Shown: piece after piece, positions 53,806-63,445 of the stretch
Position numbering within the stretch: the first letter of the stretch is position 1
Layout: the number at the start of each line of letters is the position of its first letter
Notes under the pieces: generated by a model
Seen by the model: only the letters and a program-made list of their open reading frames with translations
Databases searched by the model: none
Told to the model about the DNA's origin: nothing
From: Phymatolithon calcareum
Taxonomy: Eukaryota > Rhodophyta > Florideophyceae > Hapalidiales
Length of the DNA stretch: 64,000 nucleotides
Direction of reading: 5' to 3'
Assembly: GCA_977006965.1 (NCBI GenBank)
Contig: OZ345377.1
Location: forward strand, 1,798,001-1,862,000
Made by a program: the position numbers and the translations under genes

Positions 53806-54435
53806 CAGCAGCTCAAGAAGAAGAGGAATAAGAAGATGATGATGATAATGAAGTTGAAGAAGAAAAGTAGATTTTTTTGTAATAGTTCGTACAGGAGGTC
53901 AAGCTGAGCTAGTGTGTCTACAGTTTCCAGATTAAATGATTCATCTTCAGTCTCCTGGTCCATTTCCGTGAAAATTAGTGCTCGTTGGAGCGCTGCGAGC
54001 TCAATAAAAGAACCGGTTCCAAAGTATATCCCCAAAGTCGATTTTCTCCACAGCGAGACTCTGTTGAATATCCCTCTTGAGCATCTCAGACTCGCAGTTC
54101 TGTATCTTATATGTTGTACTCCTGGAATCTTGTTAGATTTGTTTATGGGGATTCTTATTGTCCGCCCTTCTTCTTCCGCCATCCAGTCTTCAACTGTGTC
54201 CTCTAGTCAGCGCTTCTTTGACATACCGTCTTCCGCCTGTTTCATCGTTTCTTTGAGGTCCTCCTCCTTTCTGAGATACCCAATATCCTTTGATGCATAT
54301 GCCAAATCCTTTGGAATACCTTCCCGGCTTTCTCGTCTGTCCACTTTGAGGCTATTATCAAAAGTACCCCCGGTAGCCCTAAGGTGTGAGCATGATTCCG
54401 CCATCTCAAGCAGAGTTTCTACATTTTTTATTTTC
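53806..54435 (-). mobile_element. Family-5 LINE-like element, mirror of 51809-52430
   Basis: Same content in mirror image; here the frame runs longer (FNRVSLWRK, IELAALQRALIFTEMDQETE). It was therefore inserted before the palindrome formed, or copied by conversion. Confidence 0.65.
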
Positions 54436-54439
54436 GGAA

Positions 54440-56620
54440 TTATGGATCGGAGTGTTTCTTTCTGTGACGTGGTTTGATAACACATGCCTTGATATCTTTG
54501 TGAGGCTTCAGTCGTACTCCCATCTTGCTTAAATGGGAACGCAAGTAAAACTCGGCTGTCCATCTCGGGCTCGCGGTCCACTCAGTTTGTTGAAAGTAGA
54601 GATATCTATCGAAATATTCGCGCATCCATTTTGTCGGTGCCACCCCAAACCAGTCTTCGTTTCCACAACAGCACGTGTTTAGACTTGCATACCACACCGT
54701 CGGCGCCTTCGCGTCCATAGCAAGCTTCTGCAAACTCGGGAACGACTTAATATAAACGTCCGGTCTCAATCGAACAATCCAGTCGTACTCCTTACCGGAC
54801 TTCTTGGAATATTCTTCAATTGCACGATGGCATTCAAACATTCCTTTCAGTTGCTGTAGCAGTCCTTGCATAGCCGTTGCCTCGCCCGGGAAAAAGAAGG
54901 ACTGCCACTGACTTATATTGGCTATGGGAATTCGCTTCTCAGCAGGAACTTGACAGAATAATCGCCCTTTTGAGCGTAGCGGTTCACATACAGATTCATT
55001 ACCGATCTTTGGTTCATACTGCGACTCTCTTGTCGATACATACATGAATACATCTGGCTTTCCACCGAGTTTAGGGTACAGGTTGTTGCGCACGCTCTCC
55101 GCAACCGTGACTTTCGGCAGCGCTAAAGAACTGCTCATTGGATGCCACCGTCGAGGATAGTCAGTAGACGATACAGGTGTGGTCAACGTTCGTAACTGCC
55201 CGCTTATGCAAACAGCCACGCGTGGTGCACGAGAATTCTTTTCAATAGCAACAGTTCTTGACTGCATCGGAACAGGCTGTGTTGACGGCATCTCGTACCC
55301 GATGGATTCAAGATCGTCCAACCAAGCCCTGTATAGTCCGACATCCTCCTCCTCGATTATCCCAATTTCATAAAGCGCTATCGCTAACTGCTCCATTCGG
55401 TCCGCAAGACTTCCCGTTCCGTTCCATCGCAATAACCACTTCGTCAGCTCATTTGCCTTGGTGTACAGCGGGATCTCCGACTGTAAATCGGCGATAAGTG
55501 AGTGTGCATTTCGAATCTGAGTCACGAGCGGTGAGGTGAACGCAACGTGCATGCCGACGTCGGCGAACAGACGTTCGGTGATGTACGAGCGCCAAATGTC
55601 AGTCACACGGCCATGCACCGAGATCGGCATGAGCATGCTCCAGAATGCGCGACGCATCCAAAGTGTCGCTTGTGCGTTAAAAGGGGCGTACCGGTTCTTT
55701 CCAAGAGCGACTTTTTCTCCCGTCTTCGAGAATTTGAACGGGATATCTTTTGTGAGGCGATAGATTCCGTCAACATCAGGGTCGTTATCTGCCAATGACT
55801 GGTACACGCCAACAGCGGAGGAAGGCACGGAATCCATGTTTGAGACTGTAGACTGAGTCGATTCGTCCTTGACATACTCCAGTGGGAATCCGCGCGGCCA
55901 GCAGATGCTCTCGCTTCTGGCAGACGTCAATCGGATGGGTTGAAAATTCGGGTACGGATTCCAAAGGTGATGGTTCCCGTCCGCCACGTGCACCTCTGCG
56001 TTTTGTGCTGCTTGCTCGACGGCTTCGAGCAGCGTTTCAGATTTCTTCAATTGGTTATCGTCGTCAGTGTCCCATATGTACTGCGCTCCGTGCTCGATTG
56101 CGAAGAGATATCCAACGTTCTTGACGCCAAAGTGGTTGTATTTGAGGAACTTCGTTATTGAATAGCCGAGCGCGTTCTGCTTTGTTGGCGAGAGATATAC
56201 TGTGTTACGGTTATGCTCGACGAAATCCACCCAATCAGTCCATTGGGTCTTCTTGTCGGCGACAATCACGAGGCACCATCCGGACAGGCGTGCTATTTGA
56301 TGACAAACCGTGGTCGGTGCAAAAATTGTAGTTATCACAGCCCATTTAGTGCAACCGTAGTGTGTTTTTGGGCGACGCTTAGAGCGAGGAACTAGCTGCC
56401 GTACTTGTCCCCGGGGCATATCGCGATACGTTCGAAAGTGCTTCGCAACCCATATTCTTCCTTGTGAAGACTGACTGATTCCGTTGTCGATCCATCCGGA
56501 ATGGTTACCAAGAAGCCTCTGGTCGCTCGTGCTAACGATTGCCTCTCGAAGCGCAGTCATCGTGAGGAATGCCATGATGAACATCGGCACCCACGCTCTC
56601 AATGCAGCGTTGGAGAGCAT
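54440..56620 (-). CDS. DUF288/STELLO-like putative glycosyltransferase (copy B)
   Basis: 726 residues from the ATG at 56620, the same length as copy A. By eye about 40 residues differ, clustered in the N-terminal anchor (REAIVSTSDQRLLGN against REAIISTGDHRLLGD), in a patch near residue 580 (SFFFPGEATAMQ against SFRLRKEAPATQ) and near 650 (KLAMDAKAPTVWYASLN against TLAMDAEGPTVWYADRN). The family hallmarks, including DTDDDN and LRPDVY, are unchanged. The two frames stay open despite this divergence, which argues that both are expressed and constrained. Confidence 0.8.
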   Translation of the reverse strand: MLSNAALRAWVPMFIMAFLTMTALREAIVSTSDQRLLGNHSGWIDNGISQSSQGRIWVAKHFRTYRDMPRGQVRQLVPRSKRRPKTHYGCTKWAVITTIFAPTTVCHQIARLSGWCLVIVADKKTQWTDWVDFVEHNRNTVYLSPTKQNALGYSITKFLKYNHFGVKNVGYLFAIEHGAQYIWDTDDDNQLKKSETLLEAVEQAAQNAEVHVADGNHHLWNPYPNFQPIRLTSARSESICWPRGFPLEYVKDESTQSTVSNMDSVPSSAVGVYQSLADNDPDVDGIYRLTKDIPFKFSKTGEKVALGKNRYAPFNAQATLWMRRAFWSMLMPISVHGRVTDIWRSYITERLFADVGMHVAFTSPLVTQIRNAHSLIADLQSEIPLYTKANELTKWLLRWNGTGSLADRMEQLAIALYEIGIIEEEDVGLYRAWLDDLESIGYEMPSTQPVPMQSRTVAIEKNSRAPRVAVCISGQLRTLTTPVSSTDYPRRWHPMSSSLALPKVTVAESVRNNLYPKLGGKPDVFMYVSTRESQYEPKIGNESVCEPLRSKGRLFCQVPAEKRIPIANISQWQSFFFPGEATAMQGLLQQLKGMFECHRAIEEYSKKSGKEYDWIVRLRPDVYIKSFPSLQKLAMDAKAPTVWYASLNTCCCGNEDWFGVAPTKWMREYFDRYLYFQQTEWTASPRWTAEFYLRSHLSKMGVRLKPHKDIKACVIKPRHRKKHSDP

Positions 56621-56976
56621 TGTGAATGCGGAGGTAAGGACGCCAAGGTGTGATCAAGCGCGAGTGGAGCGAGCAGTGGCCACAAGGGGGCGCAACACAG
56701 ACGAACAGGCTGTGTGCGCATAGGGACGATTCGAAGATTTACGTCCAGGGCAGCCAGGGGCCGTATAGATGCCTATGCGGGGAGCGTCACCAAACTGCGA
56801 TACTGTCTGCAAACAGCAACTAACAATATCATAAACTGATCTTTCGACGGGCCCTTTCTACTTGAACGTTTCGCTCCACCGGCGCTCCGAAATGCATTGT
56901 CCCTTTGTGCGCAAGCATGTGTTTCTTTTGCCCAAGTTTCCCAATTGTCAGAGCGCTCAGTGGAATTTTTTGCCTC

Positions 56977-57036
56977 GATGTAATTCTGTCAGAACTAGGA
57001 GACCGACCGGTCTCCTAGTTCTGACAGAATTACATC
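56977..57036. repeat. 60-bp perfect hairpin at the outer edge of palindrome 2
   Basis: Arm 56977-57004 (28 nt, starting 'gatgtaattctgtcagaact') and arm 57009-57036 are exact reverse complements around 'gacc'. The left flank of the palindrome (49240-49260) has a single related copy, 'gatctaattctatcac', next to the same 'aggcaaaaaattcc', so the second arm is an inverted duplicate of the first. Confidence 0.9.
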
Positions 57037-57106
57037 ACGGAACACCCGGGAGTTGCAGGAAATTTTACTGTGTGATACGCTGCTTTGTTAGGAGAACACA
57101 AAAAAG

Positions 57107-57159
57107 TGAGAAGACCTGGGCTACAATCATCATCATCATGATTGAAGCCCAGGTCTCAC
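57107..57159. repeat. Imperfect hairpin in the cluster
   Basis: 'acctgggctacaatcat' (57115-57131 region) pairs with 'atgattgaagcccaggt' with one mismatch, and outer 'gtgag' and 'ctcac' extend the stem past a small bulge. The loop is CAT repeats. Confidence 0.75.
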
Positions 57160-57191
57160 GGAACTACAATCATGATGATTGTAGTTCCGTG
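57157..57191. repeat. 35-bp perfect hairpin centred on CAT-G-ATG
   Basis: The 17-nt arms 'cacggaactacaatcat' and 'atgattgtagttccgtg' are separated by a single G (57174). Confidence 0.9.
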
Positions 57192-57689
57192 CTCCACACC
57201 GTGGCACCGCACGGAGCTTCGGCACTTGGTATCTCGCAGAACTTGCGCAGAACCCAAGCATCCATCACCCGTGCCACTGTTGTCGTGCTTTCGGCCGCTG
57301 TTCTGATACTCTCGCGTTGTAATCATATGCACCCCCAATTCGAAGATCACGAATCGTTGCGAAAACGCATGACGATTCATGAAGGTTTGTTTGTTTGCTT
57401 ATTGCAGGATATTCGAATTACACAAAGTGTACATTATTCAACATCTAGTAGGGGTCCACTAAATGCTCCTGATATGGATCCATTCCTGGTACTCGCGTAT
57501 CTGCTTCGCGCTAGTACTGCTTCACACCACTCCACGGCGACATTCGTGTGCCCTTTGCGGAACGTTAATTCAATTCTTGCTTGTGACAGGACTCGAACCG
57601 GCGACCTCAACATTCCTGCCTGTATCATACGGAAATATGCGCACAGATGCGCGGAGGCAGTTTTACCATGGTAAATTATACCCCAGGTG

Positions 57690-57724
57690 GATTCATGAAG
57701 GTGCATGATGCACCTTCATGAATC
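57690..57724. repeat. 35-bp perfect hairpin centred on CAT-G-ATG
   Basis: The 17-nt arms 'gattcatgaaggtgcat' and 'atgcaccttcatgaatc' are separated by a single G (57707). Confidence 0.9.
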
Positions 57725-57725
57725 G

Positions 57726-57798
57726 TCATGTTATACCGTTTTTCACATTCGGTATCTCCATGATGGAGATACCGAATGTGCAAAACGGTATAACATGA
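57726..57798. repeat. 73-bp hairpin, 36-bp arms, one mismatch, centred on CAT-G-ATG
   Basis: The arms 57726-57761 and 57763-57798 pair around a G at 57762; the only mismatch is at 57743/57781. It follows the previous hairpin after one base. Confidence 0.92.
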
Positions 57799-59060
57799 GT
57801 CGACATTCGAAATCTAGAGCGCGGTACACCCCTCGTATAAAATTCTAATCCAGATTTCATTGACATGGTTGCAATAACCTATCGGGAAACTTTTAACTGT
57901 CTCCTCATCAAGAGAAAACAATAATGCTACAATACTTATACCATGCGTCAAAGTCCGCAGTATATCACTAAACCATGCAATTTTGCTGATTTTCAATTGG
58001 CGGGATAAGGGTCAGCATATTTTTCAATTGACAATATTATGCGGGATATAAAGTTGAGGTTGTTCGAACTGTGAGGTCAAACTACAGTATGTTCTTTTTT
58101 TTCACCCTTATAAGGTTACCGTCCCTCGAAGTTTTGGTACACCGTTCATTTTTAAATGCTGCAATGCTTTTTGTTCGAAGCCTTTGTACTGTATTGCAAT
58201 ACGTATTGCACCCGCGCGATTAATACCAGTACGTATTGGGTATTGTGCTACTGACAGAAATACTCAACAATAGTATTGAAAACACCCCTGACTGTATGGA
58301 GACGGAATTATTCGCCAGCATTTGGTTTTTTAACGATATACATCACACTCTTCACTTTCTGCAAAACTGATCACAGGAAGCAGAGCTCGAAAGTGAAGGC
58401 GTGAAATCAGAATCCAGATCTGAGTTAGACTCATTTTGTGCAGGAGCATCGGAAGACATTTGCGCTTCCATTGCTGCGCTCTAGAGTTTAAAGGCTCTTT
58501 GAAGGGGGAAGAGGCTCTTATACGAACTTGACTTGGTAATAAACCTTTGAAATTTAATCTGATTTTCTGCTTTCGCGGTGCATATACCCAATTGCTATTT
58601 CTGATTTATTTCACCGTGCAATCGTGAAAAAAAACTACATCGGCTACCATTCAGAAGATGAAGAAAATGTACATTTTCTTCATCATCTGCATGGTGAGTG
58701 CGAAACTTCATCTTAGAACTATAGGCCTAACCACTGTTTCAGTTCAACTCTCTCCGTGAGCGAAAAGTGCACGAGATTGGACATCATCGATCTCACTAAT
58801 TGCGGTGAATTTAATCACATGGGCGAAAGCATAGACTTCTCAAACAGTTTATTATTTCGAGAACAGGACACTGAATATTTTCAATGGCAAAGTAATCTCA
58901 GTTTATAAATTTCCACCACCGGCCTAAGACTCAGAACAGTGCAACATCTCAGGGAGGACATCCACTCCACGACAAATGAGGGAAATCGGAGAAGCTCCAT
59001 TGTTAGAAAATCTTTTACTGTCCTAGAATAAAAAACCAAATCAGTTAAGCTCAAGATACT
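57799..59060. other. Intergenic stretch, no supported gene
   Basis: AT-rich. A repeat remnant near 58190-58292 resembles 8991-9025. A 28-bp perfect palindrome lies at 58657-58684. Confidence 0.5.
58657..58684. repeat. 28-bp perfect palindrome
   Basis: The arms 'gatgaagaaaatgt' and 'acattttcttcatc' meet without spacer. Confidence 0.8.
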
Positions 59061-61013
59061 TCACTTTGCTTGCAGAGAAACTTTCGACTCAACATTTACC
59101 TTTGCTGCAGGTTCCGCACTTGCTGCAGATTCATTGTTTTCCTTCCCGGCTTCAATACTTTTTCTAGAGTCAGCACCCTTTTCACTCTCATCGCCTTTCC
59201 CCGTTTCAATGCCCTTCTCAGCTTTCACACCCTTCCCATCTGCGCTGGCCTTCCCTCCTGTACAGCTTTTCCCACCTTTCAGCGAAACCTCCCGGTTTGC
59301 TGCAGATTTCACGGCAGAGTGTTCCGGAACAGGCGGACACAACTTGGTCAAATCGACCCCAAACTCCGCTTTTCTGCACGATACCTGCGCAATGCCCTGC
59401 AAATCCGTCATGCGCAATGCCCTCAATGCGAGCCACTCGAACTTGGGGTCATTCGAGTGCTTCATATCCTCATCCTCTTCTTCCCGATCCTCCTCCAGCT
59501 TGTCGATCAGATAGCCTCGACTATAGATCTCGGGAAGATCCTTGTTCAATAAAGTCGGCATGACGGCGTCTTGCAGAGTGATCTGGAAGAACTTTGCGCG
59601 TTTAGACCAATGTAACATTCCAGGCAAAAGACGCTCCGCCACAGGGTCTCCATCCATCTCAAGCTCAGCGGCTGTGGAAAGTCTGCGCCGCTTCAGCGGA
59701 CGGACCTCCTTGATCTGCACGGGAGATAATTCGAGGTTGGGACAACTGCGCCGCAATTTCCAATTCACCCAAAACCGCTCTGCGTCTAGTAATTCCATCA
59801 CGTGCGCCGCGTACCCACCACCCGGATCATCCTTCCTAAGCAATCTCAAAATGCGCCCCTGTAGACGCGCCCCGTCGCCTCCCGGTACGAAAAGTGATCG
59901 ACAAAACGGAACCCGTTCGCTCCAGCGCACCTTATCACCCACACGCGGTTCTGTCACCTCTTCACCCATAGTTCGAACATGGAATAGGAAAATTAAAAAC
60001 TGCGTGAGCACATGGCGTCGCCAAGTGGTATCCGCAAATTGCAGCGGAAGCAAACTCGGTGATGTGAGATAACGCGGCGTCTTTGCAAACAGTTGCGTGG
60101 ATGGGCGCGCCGTGGTAGTTGACGTCGATTCGAGTGCACCGATGGTGGAGTCCAGGACGCGGCATGCCTGCGGCCAAGTATTTTCAAAGTCGCCAGTAAA
60201 AGGGTCTGCGATGTAAGTTTGCAGAGCCCAGAAGGTGCGATAAAGCACGAAATCCACTACGGGCGGGGCTGCGGCGCCGTCGCGAGCAGCAATGTTTGCC
60301 TTGAGTGCGGCGGTGAAAGCGGCTTCATCTGCGAAGGTGACGCCATGGTCAGTTCGCAATCCCTTTTTATTCGCGCCGGAAGGATCCCACACCGGCAAGC
60401 CTGACGCGAGTGCGATGCGTAGACGCCCTGAAAACGCAGGGTCTGTGCCGGCGTTGTCGCGGCGCACGCACATCTGCGCTGCTTTCAAGAGTTCCAATTT
60501 GGCAAGGCTTTTTTGCCCCGGCGTGGCTGGGCTTTCCGCTACGGCCGAACCTATGGCCGAGAGACGAGCGCGTAGCAGCGGGAGAACGACTGCGATTTGC
60601 GGGAGTGTGCAGCTTGATAGCGCATACTCCATGAGAGATGCGGGAAGAGTTACATCAACTTCGAGGGTGCGCAACATGTATGTTGCGTAGTCGACGATGA
60701 GCATTGCGTGATTGACGCGGGTTTGCAAGACGGTCGCATCTTCCTCGGGGGCAATGCCGCTGAAAATTTTGAGGATTGCTTTCCGTAAGACTATTTGGAA
60801 CAGGCTTTTGTAGTTGGTCCTCAACTTGGCGGCGGCTTCTTTGAGCGCGACAGTTGCAGGTTCCGGTCGTTTTTCGTCACGAAGCAGCTGTTCCAAGAGG
60901 GCACCGATTTCGGCCAGAAATTTGCAGTGAAGATCGTCACCGTTGGCATCGCCAGGTGCCGCAGCGGACAGGTCCATTTTGTCCTCCGTCGGCGTCGTCT
61001 TGGCGTCTTGCAT
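59061..61013 (-). CDS. THOC1: THO complex subunit 1 (THOC1/HPR1)
   Basis: THO couples transcription to mRNA export in the nucleus. The frame reaches 61052 with a TTG; the first ATG, at 61013 (MQDAKTTPTEDKMD), gives 650 residues, a normal family length. Family landmarks are VDFVLYRTFWALQTYIADPF (~265), the following W..C..L segment, then SPSLLPLQFADTTWRRHVLTQFLIFLF (~320), matching the conserved LL..Q..D..FRR..L.Q.LI.F pattern. The C-terminal ~200 residues include LSPVQIKEVRPLKRRRL, a basic patch likely to act as a nuclear localisation signal, then acidic and Lys/Ser/Gly-rich low-complexity repeats (..GKGDESEKG..). It is single-exon. It is divergent with the signal peptidase subunit gene, sharing a 342-bp promoter region (61014-61355). 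Confidence 0.85.
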   Translation of the reverse strand: MQDAKTTPTEDKMDLSAAAPGDANGDDLHCKFLAEIGALLEQLLRDEKRPEPATVALKEAAAKLRTNYKSLFQIVLRKAILKIFSGIAPEEDATVLQTRVNHAMLIVDYATYMLRTLEVDVTLPASLMEYALSSCTLPQIAVVLPLLRARLSAIGSAVAESPATPGQKSLAKLELLKAAQMCVRRDNAGTDPAFSGRLRIALASGLPVWDPSGANKKGLRTDHGVTFADEAAFTAALKANIAARDGAAAPPVVDFVLYRTFWALQTYIADPFTGDFENTWPQACRVLDSTIGALESTSTTTARPSTQLFAKTPRYLTSPSLLPLQFADTTWRRHVLTQFLIFLFHVRTMGEEVTEPRVGDKVRWSERVPFCRSLFVPGGDGARLQGRILRLLRKDDPGGGYAAHVMELLDAERFWVNWKLRRSCPNLELSPVQIKEVRPLKRRRLSTAAELEMDGDPVAERLLPGMLHWSKRAKFFQITLQDAVMPTLLNKDLPEIYSRGYLIDKLEEDREEEDEDMKHSNDPKFEWLALRALRMTDLQGIAQVSCRKAEFGVDLTKLCPPVPEHSAVKSAANREVSLKGGKSCTGGKASADGKGVKAEKGIETGKGDESEKGADSRKSIEAGKENNESAASAEPAAKVNVESKVSLQAK

Positions 61014-61355
61014 CTTGGTTGATGGAGTCAGACGCTGGCACAAGACGGACAACGCCGGTCTGAACGGCGGGGAGGTGGGGCATTGAAAAAAGTACTTGAG
61101 CTAGATTCGAATTTGATCTAGTAGGGGCGGCAGGCAGGACGGTCCCAAATTTTGCTGTGCGAATTAAGCGTAAAACAGGCGAAACCCAAAATAATATTTT
61201 TAGGCTCGTTTAGCAATTACATCAACCAATGGTAGAACAATAGAGCATCAATCTATTGCCAGCGTGCAAGCTGCACACTTCTTCAGCCATAGCGTTCGCT
61301 CCGGCTTCGTCACCTTCGTCATCCCCGCGTACTTCCGACAGCCACGATCTCCAAA
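61014..61355. promoter_or_regulatory. Divergent promoter region between THOC1 and SPC3
   Basis: 342 bp between the two start codons, containing both 5' UTRs. No specific motif is claimed; an AT-rich tract lies at 61180-61245. Confidence 0.45.
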
Positions 61356-62108
61356 ATGCACGCTATCAGGCCGCGTGTAAACACGCTCTCGACTCATGTC
61401 ATGTCCATGCTGATGGTCATTGTAGCTGTCGGCTCTCTGGTCAGCTTCGGCCAACTAAATTGGGCCAAGCCAGAGGTTAACCTGGGCTTGAACAAGATCA
61501 ATTTTATGTATGTCACCGACAACATTTGCGCTAATTCAATCGAGATCGCGCGCAGAAAATCCGTGTCCATCAGGATCTTTAGTTTTCTCTCTAACGCTGA
61601 GTCGGAATACTGCTCTTCTTGAATGTACAGTCGAAAGAACAAGCTGGACCATTGCGATCAGGCGTATGTTAGTATCGACTTGAAAGCCGGTACGTAGCCC
61701 TGCGAAATGCGCCCATGTTCACTCTCTCCTTTGAAGAGCGCGAGCAGGTATACTGACTTTTGCATTACTGTAACCGCGGGCGAAACTGAATCAGACTTCA
61801 CGAAGATGTGGACGTGGAACATCAACAGAATGTATGTGTATGTCGTTGCGGAATATTCAACTCCGCGGCATCCTCGAAATGAGGTGGTAATTTGGGATGC
61901 GATTCTCAATGGTCGATCTGAAGCGCTTGTCAATCGTATTAAACAGCGAAACAAGTACTCACTGAAGGACCATGGATACGATCTTCGCGGACGGGACGTG
62001 ACGCTGAAGTTTAAGTACAACATCATGCCATATATGGGCCCCCTCATGTACGGCGAAGTGGGGGATTACGAGTTTACTCTACCAACCGAGTATACTCCGA
62101 AGAAATAG
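61356..62108 (+). CDS. SPCS3: Signal peptidase complex subunit 3 (SPC3/SPC22), three exons
   Basis: This subunit of the ER signal peptidase is a single-pass membrane protein. I place exons at 61356-61507, 61631-61689 and 61795-62108. Both introns begin GTATGT or GTACGT, end in ACAG or TCAG, and keep the frame (phases 2 and 1). They give 174 residues, the usual length. The N-terminus MHAIRPRVNTLSTHVMSMLM.. holds the membrane segment (~14-33). Exon 2 supplies RKNKLDHCDQAYVSIDLKA. Exon 3 starts DFTKMWTWNINRMYVYVVAE and includes NEVVIWDAIL, GYDLRGRDVTLKFKYNIMP and GPLMYGEVG, all family landmarks. Without splicing it looks like two unrelated short ORFs. It converges with UBC12 downstream. Confidence 0.9.
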
Positions 62109-62914
62109 TTTCATATACGCTTCTCACGAGCAATCTTGTCCGTAAATGAGAAGCAATATCGACAATGAGTTATTTCGCATTGACGGCCTTTTACTTCAGC
62201 ATGCATGCAAATGGTGGTCACGGAGAGACTGGATGAGGCTGTCTGCTGCTGTTGTTTTTTGTCGCCGCCGCTCATCTATTGCGGAATAACGACCTGTGAA
62301 GGAGCTTTGAAGCGTAGGACAGAGCAGTTCTGATTCAACTCAGATTGCTCGAGTGATGCAAGCTGTGAGCCGAAGTCCGAAAATTAACTGAAGGTCAATG
62401 TAGCAAAATGGCAGGTGCTTGCCATGCGCCCATTTGAAAAGAAGAGTGCGACCTTAGAGTGTTTGTATTTACAAGCTCTGTTATGCTGGTTACAGGGAAC
62501 TAAAACGAGCAATCGCTGTCTATATTCTACAAATTAGGTTGACAAAAGGTCCTAAAGATAGCCAAACGAGAAGTGGCCTGAGCTTGGCCTAAGGAAATGT
62601 GTTGCTGGCTAAATTGGAAGCGACGGATACGGCTTCGTCGCGCAGTCGTGTGAAAAATGCCATACTGGGAGTCGCAGGAAGCGAGGGAGATGACCGGGTC
62701 GTCCTGCCTGCGGCGCGGGTATGCAAGCTTGCCGAAACTCTTGCATGCTGCACAATGCATAGTTTGCACAAAACGCTCTCAAGTCCATTGTCTCGCATCG
62801 CCAAGCACAGAACTTTGCAATGGTCGCCGACGCACCCCTATGTTGTCTGCGCTTGTACGACCAGGCCCGGCCGTGCCGAAAATTGGACTGTCTGGCGGCA
62901 AGCGGCAGTGCGAC
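62109..62914. other. Convergent gap between SPC3 and UBC12
   Basis: About 800 bp holding both 3' ends. ORFs here have no recognised family, and no repeat match was noticed. Confidence 0.5.
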
Positions 62915-63445
62915 TCACCGGCGTGGAAAGTGAGTGCCGCCGACATATCCGCCTCGAAGTGAGATGTCGACGTTGCGCCTGAAAGCATTCTTGTCGCGCT
63001 TGAGAAGCTCTGCCGCTTCCTTGTTGAGCGGGTCATCGGGGTTTGGCTCGAGGAATAGTAGCTGCAGACCGAAAAGAATAGATGAGAGTGTGAGAACCGG
63101 GTTCCAATCCTGACGGAGAATGTTTAGACAGACATTTCCCTGAAGGTCGATATTGGGATGATAGACAAGGGTGGTGCACTTCACTTTCGGTGGCTTGTGC
63201 GGATAGTCTTCTGGTACCTTCACAGTGAAGTTGAAGGAGGAGGCGGTATAGTAACCTTCTTGAGGTTTGAGTACTAGATTAAAGCTCATTAGATCATCAG
63301 GGTCTGGAAAGGTGACGGAAATGGAGTCTGGAGCATCGAGCTCGTTCACATCCTTCTGCACACGGATCTGGCTTGCGCGCTGCACGGAGGCACCCGACTC
63401 ACGGCGTGACTTGGTCTCTTTCACGGTTTGGCCTAGCCGGAACAT
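62915..63445 (-). CDS. UBE2M: NEDD8-conjugating enzyme UBC12
   Basis: This E2 transfers NEDD8 from the UBA3/NAE1 E1 to cullins, activating SCF-type ubiquitin ligases. The frame begins with TTG at 63484; the first ATG, at 63445, gives 176 residues starting [12 protein letters not shown], matching the short N-terminal tail with which UBC12 docks on its E1. Other landmarks are [35 protein letters not shown], the E2 signature [16 protein letters not shown] with catalytic Cys106, [11 protein letters not shown] and [15 protein letters not shown]. It ends ..[13 protein letters not shown], as UBC12 typically does. It is single-exon. If the F-box-like protein at 38880 is an SCF adaptor, the two would act in the same pathway. 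Confidence 0.95.
   Translation of the reverse strand: MFRLGQTVKETKSRRESGASVQRASQIRVQKDVNELDAPDSISVTFPDPDDLMSFNLVLKPQEGYYTASSFNFTVKVPEDYPHKPPKVKCTTLVYHPNIDLQGNVCLNILRQDWNPVLTLSSILFGLQLLFLEPNPDDPLNKEAAELLKRDKNAFRRNVDISLRGGYVGGTHFPRR

Larger units (their letters stand above)
53368..56976 (-). repeat. Right arm of palindrome 2
   Basis: Reverse complement, with divergence, of 49263-52797. It ends exactly where the 60-bp hairpin at 56977 begins. Confidence 0.92.

Noticed and set aside
57585-57660. Minus-strand tRNA-like segment ('ggttcgagtcc' T-loop)
   Set aside because: The T-loop core is present but the T stem has a mismatch and no matching acceptor, D or anticodon arms could be folded. Too weak to call a tRNA.
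56977-57798. Hairpins considered as microRNA precursors, intrinsic terminators or MITEs
   Set aside because: Loops of 0-7 bases are too small for microRNAs, factor-independent terminators do not apply to a nuclear genome, and no target-site duplications or shared arm sequence were found.
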